Shown here piece by piece: positions 7,791 to 15,611 of a stretch of DNA of 64,000 nucleotides. The notes beneath the pieces were generated by a model. The model was not told the origin of the DNA, made no database searches, and saw nothing but the letters and a program-made list of their open reading frames with translations. Source of the DNA: Pseudomonas rhizophila (GTDB taxonomy: Bacteria > Pseudomonadota > Gammaproteobacteria > Pseudomonadales > Pseudomonadaceae); NCBI RefSeq assembly GCF_003033885.1, contig NZ_CP024081.1, positions 4,652,388 to 4,716,387 of the forward strand, read 5' to 3'. Numbering within the stretch: the stretch's first letter is position 1; each line of letters starts with the position of its first letter. Position numbers and translations under genes: made by a program.

Positions 7791-9155
7791 ATGATCCCGT
7801 CACGCGCAATTGACGTCGCCGCCTTGATTGAGGGGCGCAGACTGTCGAGTTTCAACTATCTGATCATCTGTGTGTCGGTGCTGATCACCTTCCTCGATGG
7901 CTTCGACTTGCTGATGCTCTCCCACACCGCCGCCTACATGGCCGAGGACATTGGCCTGGATAAGTTGCAACTGGGCAACATCTTTTCCATAGGTTTGTTC
8001 GGCATGATGTTGGGTGGATTCTTTTTCGGTTATCTGGGTGACCGGATCGGCCGTCGCCCGACCATCATCCTGTCCACCAGCGCCTTTGGCCTGATGACGT
8101 TGCTGTTCACCTTGGCCGATAGCTACGCCTCGCTGCTGATCTTGCGCTTTCTCAATGGCTTTGCCTTGGGCGCCATGTTGCCACTCTGTTGGGCGCTGAA
8201 TATCGAGTTTGTGCCCAAGCGCTACCGTGCAACCGTGATCACAATCATCATGGTTGGCTTCAGCCTGGGTGGCGCGGTTGCCGGCCCTCTAACCGTGTGG
8301 ATGGCTCCCCACTATGGCTGGGCCAGTGTGTTCGCGCTGGGCGGCATCGCAACGTTGCTTTCCAGTGTGCTGTTGTTTTTCACCCTGCCAGAATCGGTGC
8401 GATTTCTGGTGAGCAAGCAAAGACGCCCCGAAACCGTGGCGCGGATCCTCAGGCGCCTGGATCCGGACATCGATCTTCGCGCCGGGGACCGCTATTTTCT
8501 TGCCGATGAAATCGACATCGGTCACCGACCTTTCCTTGTCGGACAGTTGTTCATCGGCAAACTGAAATGGATCACTCCCATGATCTGGATTGGCTTTGGA
8601 GCAAGCTCCATGGCCATGTATTTTCTCGCGTCATGGAGCCCGCTGGTGTACCAGTACGCCGGTTTCGACCGGGCGACTGCATCATGGGTGAGCTCCTTTG
8701 CCTCGTTCAGCGGCGCCATGGCCGGGCTCGTATTGATGCGAGTGGTCGACACCCGGGGGCCCTACGCCGTGATGATCTATCCCCTGCTGTCATTACCTTT
8801 TCTGCTGGTCCTGGGCATTGGCGAACTGCAAGGAGACGCCTTTATTGCACTGAGCCTGATGGGCGCTATTTTCGTCAAAGGCAGCCACTACGGCATCACC
8901 AGCATCGCCGGGGTTTTCTACCCAAGTGCCATTCGCGGCAACGGCGCCGGATGGGCAGCGTCAATGGGTAAGATCGGCTCTGTATGCGGGCCGTTACTCG
9001 GGGCCTACGTGCTCAACAGCGGCATGCCCGTGGTGAAAAGCTTCGCAGTACTGGCTCTATGCCCTGCGGTACTTGGAGTGTGTGCCTATGTCGTGGCACG
9101 CATTGATCGGCGCTCAACCGTGAGCGCCGAGCTTCTGACCACATCGCAGCCCTAG
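7791..9155 (+). CDS. MFS carrier, paralogue of the one at 5025
   Basis: A 454-residue twelve-helix carrier with the same FLDGFDLLMLS and GYLGDRIGRRPT signatures as the gene at 5025. Long blocks are identical, for example FLNGFALGAMLPLCWALNIE. The two differ most in the central cytoplasmic loop and the C-terminal tail. ATG 7791 has GGAGAG eight bases before it. Two paralogous symporters in one operon may cover related substrates, different affinities, or uptake and efflux. A strong imperfect hairpin follows at 9185-9220. Confidence 0.85.
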   Translation: MIPSRAIDVAALIEGRRLSSFNYLIICVSVLITFLDGFDLLMLSHTAAYMAEDIGLDKLQLGNIFSIGLFGMMLGGFFFGYLGDRIGRRPTIILSTSAFGLMTLLFTLADSYASLLILRFLNGFALGAMLPLCWALNIEFVPKRYRATVITIIMVGFSLGGAVAGPLTVWMAPHYGWASVFALGGIATLLSSVLLFFTLPESVRFLVSKQRRPETVARILRRLDPDIDLRAGDRYFLADEIDIGHRPFLVGQLFIGKLKWITPMIWIGFGASSMAMYFLASWSPLVYQYAGFDRATASWVSSFASFSGAMAGLVLMRVVDTRGPYAVMIYPLLSLPFLLVLGIGELQGDAFIALSLMGAIFVKGSHYGITSIAGVFYPSAIRGNGAGWAASMGKIGSVCGPLLGAYVLNSGMPVVKSFAVLALCPAVLGVCAYVVARIDRRSTVSAELLTTSQP

Positions 9156-9184
9156 AAACATTCAACGCAGCAGCGACGCAGGAT

Positions 9185-9220
9185 CATGCAAGTCAAGGAG
9201 TCACGTCCACGACTTGCATG
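9185..9220. terminator. Long hairpin between convergent genes
   Basis: CATGCAAGTC (9185-9194) pairs perfectly with GACTTGCATG (9211-9220), and an inner GGA/TCC continues the stem. It lies between the convergent MFS (ends 9155) and antiporter (ends 9225) genes, so a two-way terminator fits, although neither side has a T-run. Confidence 0.5.
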
Positions 9221-9224
9221 AGCG

Positions 9225-10466
9225 CTATTCGCCCGAGCAAGGGATCACGCGCTTGACCAGCTTACCGATGGTCATACCCTGGATCAGAATCGAAAACACC
9301 ACGACCAGGTAGGTCATGCCAACCACGACATCGCGAGCATCCCCCGGTGGCAACGACAACGCCAGGGCCACCGATATCCCGCCGCGCAACCCACCCCACG
9401 TCAGCACGCTCCAGGAGCCTTCAGGTAACCGGAAACGCTGCCCCAAGATCGCTATCGGGACGCCTACCGTCAACAGACGCGAGAACAAGGTCAGCACGAT
9501 CACCATCAAGCCCGTGACAATGAGCGGGCTGGTGAAGTGGATCAGAATCACTTCCAGACCGATCAGTACAAACAGGACCGCGTTGAGTATTTCGTCAATC
9601 AACTCCCAGAACATGTCCAGGTTTTTCTCGGTCTGCTCAGACATGGCATAAGAGCGTCCATGGTTACCGACGATCAACCCCATCACCACCATCGCCAACG
9701 GGCCGGACACGTGCAAATGAGTGGCCAGGGCATATCCGCCGAGCACAGCGGCCAGGGTGATGAGCACCTCCTCCTGATAGCTGTCGATACTCTTGAGCAT
9801 GCGGAACGTGACGTACCCAACAACCGCGCCTAAAAGCGCACCGCCGCCCGCCTCCTCCAGCAAGAGCCGCGAAACGCCAGTAACGGAGGGCGCGTCGCCA
9901 CTGGCGATCATCGCCAGAATCAGTGAAAACAGCACAACGCTGACCCCGTCGTTGAACAGCGACTCTCCGGAAATCACCAGTTCCACGCTACTTGGAGCAC
10001 CGGCGGATTTCAGAATGCCCATGACCGCAATCGGATCGGTGGGTGAAATCAGCGCACCGAACACCAGGCAGTAGGCAAGCGGCAACTCCAGGTCGGTAAA
10101 AGACAGCAGCCACCATAGCCCGAAGCCGATGAACAGCGTCGACACAGTCGTGCCAACCACAGCCAGGGACGCCACCTGCCATCGATAGGCGCGCAGTTGC
10201 GACAAGTCGACATGCAGGGCCCCCGCGAACAGCAGCAATGACAGCATGCCCTCCATCAGCAACTCGGAGAAGTCGATGGACTCCACCAGTGATTGCTCAA
10301 GCGTGTGCAGGGAGTGAAAGCCCAGCGCATCGGAGGCCATGTTCAATAACGATAAGCCCAAGGCAATACCCATCACGCCAATGGCCGGGGGTAGCCCTAC
10401 GTAGCGCCGATTGAGGTAAGCGAGTACTGCTGTAATGCAGAGGAATATTGCAATAATGTCTAGCAT
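9225..10466 (-). CDS. CPA1-family Na+(K+)/H+ antiporter
   Basis: A 413-residue inner-membrane antiporter of the NhaP/CPA1 type with about twelve hydrophobic segments. The ion-site motifs are present: ALISPTDPIAV (about residues 138-148) and GESLFNDGVSVV (about 166-177). It exchanges monovalent cations for protons in pH and salt homeostasis. It is a single gene, convergent with the MFS gene. The next gene upstream (10549) is on the same strand but 82 bases away and functionally unrelated. Confidence 0.87.
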   Translation of the reverse strand: MLDIIAIFLCITAVLAYLNRRYVGLPPAIGVMGIALGLSLLNMASDALGFHSLHTLEQSLVESIDFSELLMEGMLSLLLFAGALHVDLSQLRAYRWQVASLAVVGTTVSTLFIGFGLWWLLSFTDLELPLAYCLVFGALISPTDPIAVMGILKSAGAPSSVELVISGESLFNDGVSVVLFSLILAMIASGDAPSVTGVSRLLLEEAGGGALLGAVVGYVTFRMLKSIDSYQEEVLITLAAVLGGYALATHLHVSGPLAMVVMGLIVGNHGRSYAMSEQTEKNLDMFWELIDEILNAVLFVLIGLEVILIHFTSPLIVTGLMVIVLTLFSRLLTVGVPIAILGQRFRLPEGSWSVLTWGGLRGGISVALALSLPPGDARDVVVGMTYLVVVFSILIQGMTIGKLVKRVIPCSGE

Positions 10467-10548
10467 TGGGCAGAGGGGTCCATTGGGTACGTTTCAAGTG
10501 CGGCTAGCGTTGCGCTCACAAAGCGCTGCGCCTGGCACCGACAAAACA

Positions 10549-11835
10549 CTAAGCCGTTGCGCAAACAAGCCTTGCGGCAAGCGCTCTGAGCCGCTGCTTC
10601 TCTTCATCGAGCACCAACGCGGCATCGGCTCGCGCGAGCAAGCGATCAGCCTGCCTGGTCGCGGCTGCGCTGAACAATCCAGGATTGATCTGGCTGAGAG
10701 CAATCAGCGCCTTCATCATCCGAATATCCACTTCGACAATGCCGGCGCCATCTCTGGCAATGGGACCAAAAAAATCATCAAACAGGTCGTCAACGTTCAG
10801 GCCATGCAGGAACACACGATCACATTCCGGTTGCGTTACCGCTTCATGAAGCTCAAACGTGCCCCAGCAGGCCAGGCTGCGAACACCACGGCCCAGCACG
10901 TCAATGGCCGTTCCGGAGTCGTTGACCGCACTTGATAAAGCCCGTGAGGCGATTTCCGAAAGCACTGACAGCCCGAAACGCGGATCATGTTCAAAGGTTC
11001 GTCGAACGCCGATGCTCAGGCAGGCGAGAACTTTACTGGCGAGCGGGTCGTCCCCGTCGAGCCCTTCCTCGCTGGCTCGCGCGATATGGACAAGCGGCAT
11101 ACCTGGGTGGACAAAACTTCCGGGCAAGATCTCCAGAAATAACTGCGCCTCGCAACCCCTGGCAACCTCATTGAGTGCCTGTACATCGATATGCTGGACA
11201 TAACCGGTGGTGCCACTGACGACCGGCCGCGCAGACGACGGCATGACCCAACCGTCGGGGTATGCACAACCGCCAAGAAACGGCCATCGAACTCGATGGT
11301 TGATCGCGGCGATGGTCGCCTTCTCTACGCGATCAATCGTCTCGCCGACCCGCCCCAGTTTGGACAGATGATTGATCCAGCGCAAAAGCATGTACACGAT
11401 CAGAATCACCACGCCGATCGTCACTGCGAACAGCAAGACGCGCCCTTGCCCGCCGTAAGCGCCGGTACTCAGCGCGATAATGCCGACCAGACTGAACAAG
11501 AAAGAGCCGATAAAAGTGGCAAGTGCGTTCTGCGTCGTGGTGTCTTCAATCACCAGCGTTGTGGCACGGGGCGTGGCGCCCGTACTTGCTGCGCCATACG
11601 CTCCAACCATGATGCTCAAAGAGAAGGTGGTCACCGCGAGCATGCTGGAAGCGATGATGCCAAGGATGTTGTCGACGGCATCGGCGCCTATCCGGGCAGA
11701 CAAGGAGAACGGAATCCATTCCTTGAGCGCGATGGCCAGCAACGCCGTGACTACGCCCAGCAGCGAAAACAACGTAGCCTTGAACCACAGCTGTTTAGTC
11801 AGCTGCGTCAACAGCCAGCGCCAGCGAGCAATCAT
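10549..11835 (-). CDS. DUF2254 membrane protein
   Basis: A 428-residue protein of the DUF2254 family. Four hydrophobic segments fill roughly residues 20-170, followed by a soluble C-terminal domain with the ERxALSSAVNDSGTA-type region seen here as RALSSAVNDSGTAID. The function of the family is not established. ATG 11835 has AAGGAG seven bases upstream. It lies between an ion antiporter and an OPT transporter. An envelope role is plausible, but nothing in the sequence shows one. Confidence 0.8.
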   Translation of the reverse strand: MIARWRWLLTQLTKQLWFKATLFSLLGVVTALLAIALKEWIPFSLSARIGADAVDNILGIIASSMLAVTTFSLSIMVGAYGAASTGATPRATTLVIEDTTTQNALATFIGSFLFSLVGIIALSTGAYGGQGRVLLFAVTIGVVILIVYMLLRWINHLSKLGRVGETIDRVEKATIAAINHRVRWPFLGGCAYPDGWVMPSSARPVVSGTTGYVQHIDVQALNEVARGCEAQLFLEILPGSFVHPGMPLVHIARASEEGLDGDDPLASKVLACLSIGVRRTFEHDPRFGLSVLSEIASRALSSAVNDSGTAIDVLGRGVRSLACWGTFELHEAVTQPECDRVFLHGLNVDDLFDDFFGPIARDGAGIVEVDIRMMKALIALSQINPGLFSAAATRQADRLLARADAALVLDEEKQRLRALAARLVCATA

Positions 11836-11902
11836 GTTGTCTCCTTCTCAGTACGGTTGCAGGCGGGAAAATGCCCGCTCATTCATGCGTGCCGGTTTGA
11901 GA

Positions 11903-13648
11903 TCATCCGCCATTCCCAACCATCTGCCACAACGACGCCCCCACCCCGGTAATGCTCTCCCCGGCAATCAACCCCGCCGCCGCGGTGATGGCAAAGCGTT
12001 CTGTAAGGCTCGCCCAGCGGCAGCTCACCAGCCAGGTGAGTACCGCGCCGAAGGCCATCATCAGCGACACCGAGGCCGGCAAGACGAACGCCAGGCCCAA
12101 AGCCGCCGTGCTTGGCAAATAACGGGCCCGGTGGGTGGGCAGTACGCTGTCGAGAATCCCCAGCAACAAGCCGGCCACGGCGCCGATGATGACCGCCCAG
12201 CGAATGCTTGCTGACAGCGAGTCCAGCCCCAGGGTCAGGGTTTGCGCCACGGCTTTCCAGGTAGCGACCGCCGGGGCCGGCCACTCTTGGGTGAGCAGCA
12301 TCGATTGTGGGTCCGGGATCAGGGCCAGGTAGGCCAACACCCCAACGATGCTTCCGACGAAGATCCCCAGGGTCTGGGCGATCAACTGCTTGTGCGGCGT
12401 GGCGCCAATCGCACGGCCCACCTTGAAGTCGTTCATCAAGTCCGTGCATTGCCCAGCCGAACCGCCCGCGGTGTTGGCGCTCATCAAATTGATCGGCACC
12501 TGCCCCGGGGCGACGATGCCAAAACTCAGTTGGGACAATTGTCCGATGGCGCCGATGGGCGCAATGCCCGTGGCCCCCACCACCCGGGCGGCCACGGCGG
12601 CCAGGCAGATGGCCAAGGGAATGGTCAACAACGCCATCCAGGGGTTGATACCAAACAACAGCGCTTGCAGGCTCACCACCAACACGATAGCCACCAGGAA
12701 ACCGCTGGCAGGTCCGGTCTTGGGCACCACCCAAGTCGTCCCGCCGCCCGCCTTGGTGGACTTGTGCAGAGCCCACAAGCGAATCGCCAAAGAGGTCAGG
12801 GTCGAGCAGACCATCAGACTCACGCCCGGCCACAGCAACCACTCCACCAGCGCCGCGAACTGTGGGCCACTGCTGTCCGGCGGCAGTTGCACCAAGCCTT
12901 GCTCCAGCAGCCACGGCGCCAATCCACCCCACGCCAACAAGGCGCCAAGCAGCAGGGTCAGGCCAACGCGAATCCCGATGATCCCGCCGAAACCCACCAA
13001 CAACAGCGAAGGGTCCGCGGTAAACGTCAGGCGTTCCAACTGCGGGGTCGGCGACCAGCGCGGGAAAGCCCAGATGAAGGTATCGACCCACTTGACCAGC
13101 CCGGACAGCAGCGCAGCGCTGAGCAGCACCTTCAAGCGCTTCGCCGCTTCGTGGCCTTGGTTGTAGATGTGCAGAAGGGTCTCCAGGGTCGCCATGCCTT
13201 CGGGGAACTTCAGCGCTTTGTCATTGAGCAGCGAGGGTCGCAGGTACCAGGCGATCCAGATCCCCAGGAAGCTCACCGAGAACACCCAAGCGATCATCGG
13301 GATGACGTCCAACTGTTGACCGGTCAATAAGGTGTAGGCCGGGATGGGCGCAACCAGCCCACCGGAAATGATTGACGCTGCGGCCGAGGCCACGGTCTGG
13401 TTGATGTTGCTTTCGTGCAGCGTCCAGGGCAGTTGAGCGGCCGAACGCTTGGCCAGGCCTTGCCAAATGCCATAGCCTATCAGCAAGGCAATGATCGACA
13501 TGTTGAACGACCAGCCAATCTTGAGGCCGGCGTACACATTGGAAGGCGTCAACAAGACACCAATCACGATTCCCGTACTGACCGCTCGCAGGCTCAGCTC
13601 ACGTTCGACAGGGTAATCCAGGGCGATGGTTGGCGAAGTTGGGTGCAT
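11903..13648 (-). CDS. OPT-family oligopeptide/metal-chelate transporter
   Basis: A 581-residue polytopic membrane protein. LTPSNVYAGLKIGWSFNMS near the N-terminus and the GxSxGQCTDLMNDFKVG block (NTAGGSAGQCTDLMNDFK) mark the bacterial OPT family, which imports small peptides or metal-chelating compounds. About fourteen hydrophobic stretches are visible. ATG 13648 follows AAGGA. No accessory gene is adjacent, as usual for this single-component carrier. Confidence 0.85.
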   Translation of the reverse strand: MHPTSPTIALDYPVERELSLRAVSTGIVIGVLLTPSNVYAGLKIGWSFNMSIIALLIGYGIWQGLAKRSAAQLPWTLHESNINQTVASAAASIISGGLVAPIPAYTLLTGQQLDVIPMIAWVFSVSFLGIWIAWYLRPSLLNDKALKFPEGMATLETLLHIYNQGHEAAKRLKVLLSAALLSGLVKWVDTFIWAFPRWSPTPQLERLTFTADPSLLLVGFGGIIGIRVGLTLLLGALLAWGGLAPWLLEQGLVQLPPDSSGPQFAALVEWLLWPGVSLMVCSTLTSLAIRLWALHKSTKAGGGTTWVVPKTGPASGFLVAIVLVVSLQALLFGINPWMALLTIPLAICLAAVAARVVGATGIAPIGAIGQLSQLSFGIVAPGQVPINLMSANTAGGSAGQCTDLMNDFKVGRAIGATPHKQLIAQTLGIFVGSIVGVLAYLALIPDPQSMLLTQEWPAPAVATWKAVAQTLTLGLDSLSASIRWAVIIGAVAGLLLGILDSVLPTHRARYLPSTAALGLAFVLPASVSLMMAFGAVLTWLVSCRWASLTERFAITAAAGLIAGESITGVGASLWQMVGNGG

Positions 13649-13842
13649 GCGAATTCCTTATCGGCAATGAGACAGCGCGATCACTCAACGCGGCGACTTA
13701 ACAGGTGAGCGCTGCAGGGGCGGAAGGTTCACATGACAGGGGCAAGCCCTTGCGACCGCTTAACGCTCATATCGAGGTTTTCCCGAAGCGGTGACGGGGG
13801 GCGACGAGGGATGATCGCCGCGTTATTTCCCGAGTACCGGGC

Positions 13843-14538
13843 TCAGCCCAGCAGCTCGGTGATCCAGCGGGTTTGCAAAGCGATGTCCAGCACCTTCTGC
13901 TCGGGCACGACTTGTCGCGCCCGGGCGAAGTGAGTCAGGGTCCGCTGTTTGAGGCGCAGCATGCGCTGCCACTTGGCCAGGAACGCCGGGCTGCGGGCGC
14001 GCATCTGCAATGGCCCGAAGTACAGCTCCTGCGCGGTGTACGTCACCGGCCCGGCGCGCTCGGCGACGATGATTTCGTAGTAGAAGCGATTTTCCCGCAG
14101 CACTTCTTCGAAGCAGATGCGATAACCATTTTCCATCAGCCATTGACGCAGTGGCTGCTCGCCGCCGTTGGGCTGCAGGATCAGCCGTTCCTCACCGCTC
14201 AGGTGCGCCTGGCCGCCAGCGAGAATGTCGCGGATCGTCTCGCCGCCCATGCCGCACAGGCTGACTGCCGTGATCCCGTCTCCTGGCTCGATCACCGCCA
14301 GGCCGTCGGCCAGGCGGACAATGACCTGCTGGGTAAAACCGTTCTCGCGCACGGTGCGTTCAGCCGAACGAAACGGCGTCAACGCCACCTCGCCAGCCAC
14401 CGCTGCCGCAATCACACCGCGGCGCATCAATGCCACCGGCAGGTAGCCGTGATCCGAGCCGATATCGGCCAGGCGCGCACCTGCGGGTATATGCGCGGCC
14501 ACACGCTCCAGGCGCTGGGACAATGTCTGTTCGTTCAA
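13843..14538 (-). CDS. trmK: tRNA (adenine-N1)-methyltransferase, TrmK family
   Basis: A 231-residue SAM-dependent methyltransferase. RLADIGSDHGYLPVAL (residues 23-38) is the SAM-binding loop typical of TrmK, which methylates A22 of some tRNAs. SLCGMGGETI and LILQPN (about 140-145) are further family motifs. The start is unusual: TTG 14538 is preceded by AGGAG six bases away, and no in-frame ATG fits better. It is monocistronic. The function of TrmK homologues in pseudomonads is less studied than in Bacillus. Confidence 0.85.
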   Translation of the reverse strand: MNEQTLSQRLERVAAHIPAGARLADIGSDHGYLPVALMRRGVIAAAVAGEVALTPFRSAERTVRENGFTQQVIVRLADGLAVIEPGDGITAVSLCGMGGETIRDILAGGQAHLSGEERLILQPNGGEQPLRQWLMENGYRICFEEVLRENRFYYEIIVAERAGPVTYTAQELYFGPLQMRARSPAFLAKWQRMLRLKQRTLTHFARARQVVPEQKVLDIALQTRWITELLG

Positions 14539-14760
14539 CTGCTGCTCCTGTTCATCATCCCTACCTGGATCAAGCCTGGGCCTTTACCGTCCCCTGCGAC
14601 TCGGTCACTGGCGACAACGACAATGCAGTCATCAATACCTCGTGGCCGCTCAAAAATCATGTGCCCATGGTACATAGATGCCACACGTACTCAAAATCGT
14701 GAACGCGGATCAGGTAAGGGGGTCATCAAGACCCCTGACCCGATCTTGATTGGCTGCCGT

Positions 14761-15600
14761 TCAGAAGCGCCTGGTACTGAGCAACTCATCGAGCACCCGA
14801 GTGGGGACACGAAACGGCACCGACATGTGATCCTCGCCCGGTTCGATCTGGAAATCGCTACGCAACCCATACTGCGATAGCGCCTGCAGGCGTAACTGCA
14901 GCGCTCGGGCGTCCTGGATTTCCTGCACCATATCGCGCTCGCCCAACAGCAACGTCAGGCTGCTGTGGGTCAGGTCCACTTGCCCGGCGTGCGCACGCTT
15001 TGTGAAGGCGCGTTCGGGCGCCAACAGGTAACGGTCGAGCCACCACAGGCTCGGGCTCACCGCCACAACATGCTGAAAGAGCGCCGGACGGGTGAACAGC
15101 GCGTAGATGCCAAACATGCCACCGAAAGAATGCCCTACCAAACTGCGCTGATCCTGATCGACCTTGAAGCGCTCGTTCACCCTCGGCATCAGGCGCTGCT
15201 CGATGAAGTCGAGGAACAGATCCTGGCCACCTTGTGGCGGATTGTTGCGCTCCTGCGGGACGGGAGGCGACAAGTCGAAGGCGCGACGCACGAAATCCAG
15301 CGGCGTGTCGCTCGGGTAGCCAATGGCGACCAGAATCGAACCACGCAACCGATCCTGCGCGCGCTTGGCGGCATGAAAAGCCGGGAAATAGGCGTTGCCG
15401 TCAAGCAGGTAGATCACCGGGTAGCCGCCGGTGTGAGGCACGTCACCTTCAGGCAGGCTGATCATGATGCGGTAATCACGCCCTTGCGCGCTTTTCATCA
15501 TCCACTGCTCGGTGCCATCCAGTGTCACCGGCTCTGCATGGGCGAAGGACAAGCCAATCAGCAGCATGGCGCCCAGATACTTGAACAAAATACCCATCAT
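14761..15600 (-). CDS. Periplasmic alpha/beta-hydrolase esterase (siderophore-esterase type)
   Basis: A 280-residue esterase of the putative-esterase (PF00756, IroE/Fes-like) group. A signal peptide (MMGILFKYLGAMLLIGLSFAHA) precedes VIYLLDGNAYF and the nucleophile elbow GHSFGG (about residues 158-163); the C-terminal GEDH supplies the histidine. ATG 15600 has AGGAG eight bases upstream; a GTG at 15615 overlaps the receptor stop but would add residues ahead of the signal peptide. It is the last gene after a sigma/anti-sigma/TonB-receptor set, so it likely hydrolyses an ester-containing (trilactone) siderophore in the periplasm to free iron. Confidence 0.8.
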   Translation of the reverse strand: MMGILFKYLGAMLLIGLSFAHAEPVTLDGTEQWMMKSAQGRDYRIMISLPEGDVPHTGGYPVIYLLDGNAYFPAFHAAKRAQDRLRGSILVAIGYPSDTPLDFVRRAFDLSPPVPQERNNPPQGGQDLFLDFIEQRLMPRVNERFKVDQDQRSLVGHSFGGMFGIYALFTRPALFQHVVAVSPSLWWLDRYLLAPERAFTKRAHAGQVDLTHSSLTLLLGERDMVQEIQDARALQLRLQALSQYGLRSDFQIEPGEDHMSVPFRVPTRVLDELLSTRRF

Positions 15601-15611
15601 CGTCTCACTCC

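Noticed and set aside
11883..13330. Frames of 360-400 codons overlapping the OPT transporter gene on both strands
   Set aside because: The OPT frame has transmembrane pattern and family motifs; the others have repetitive low-complexity composition and no ribosome site.
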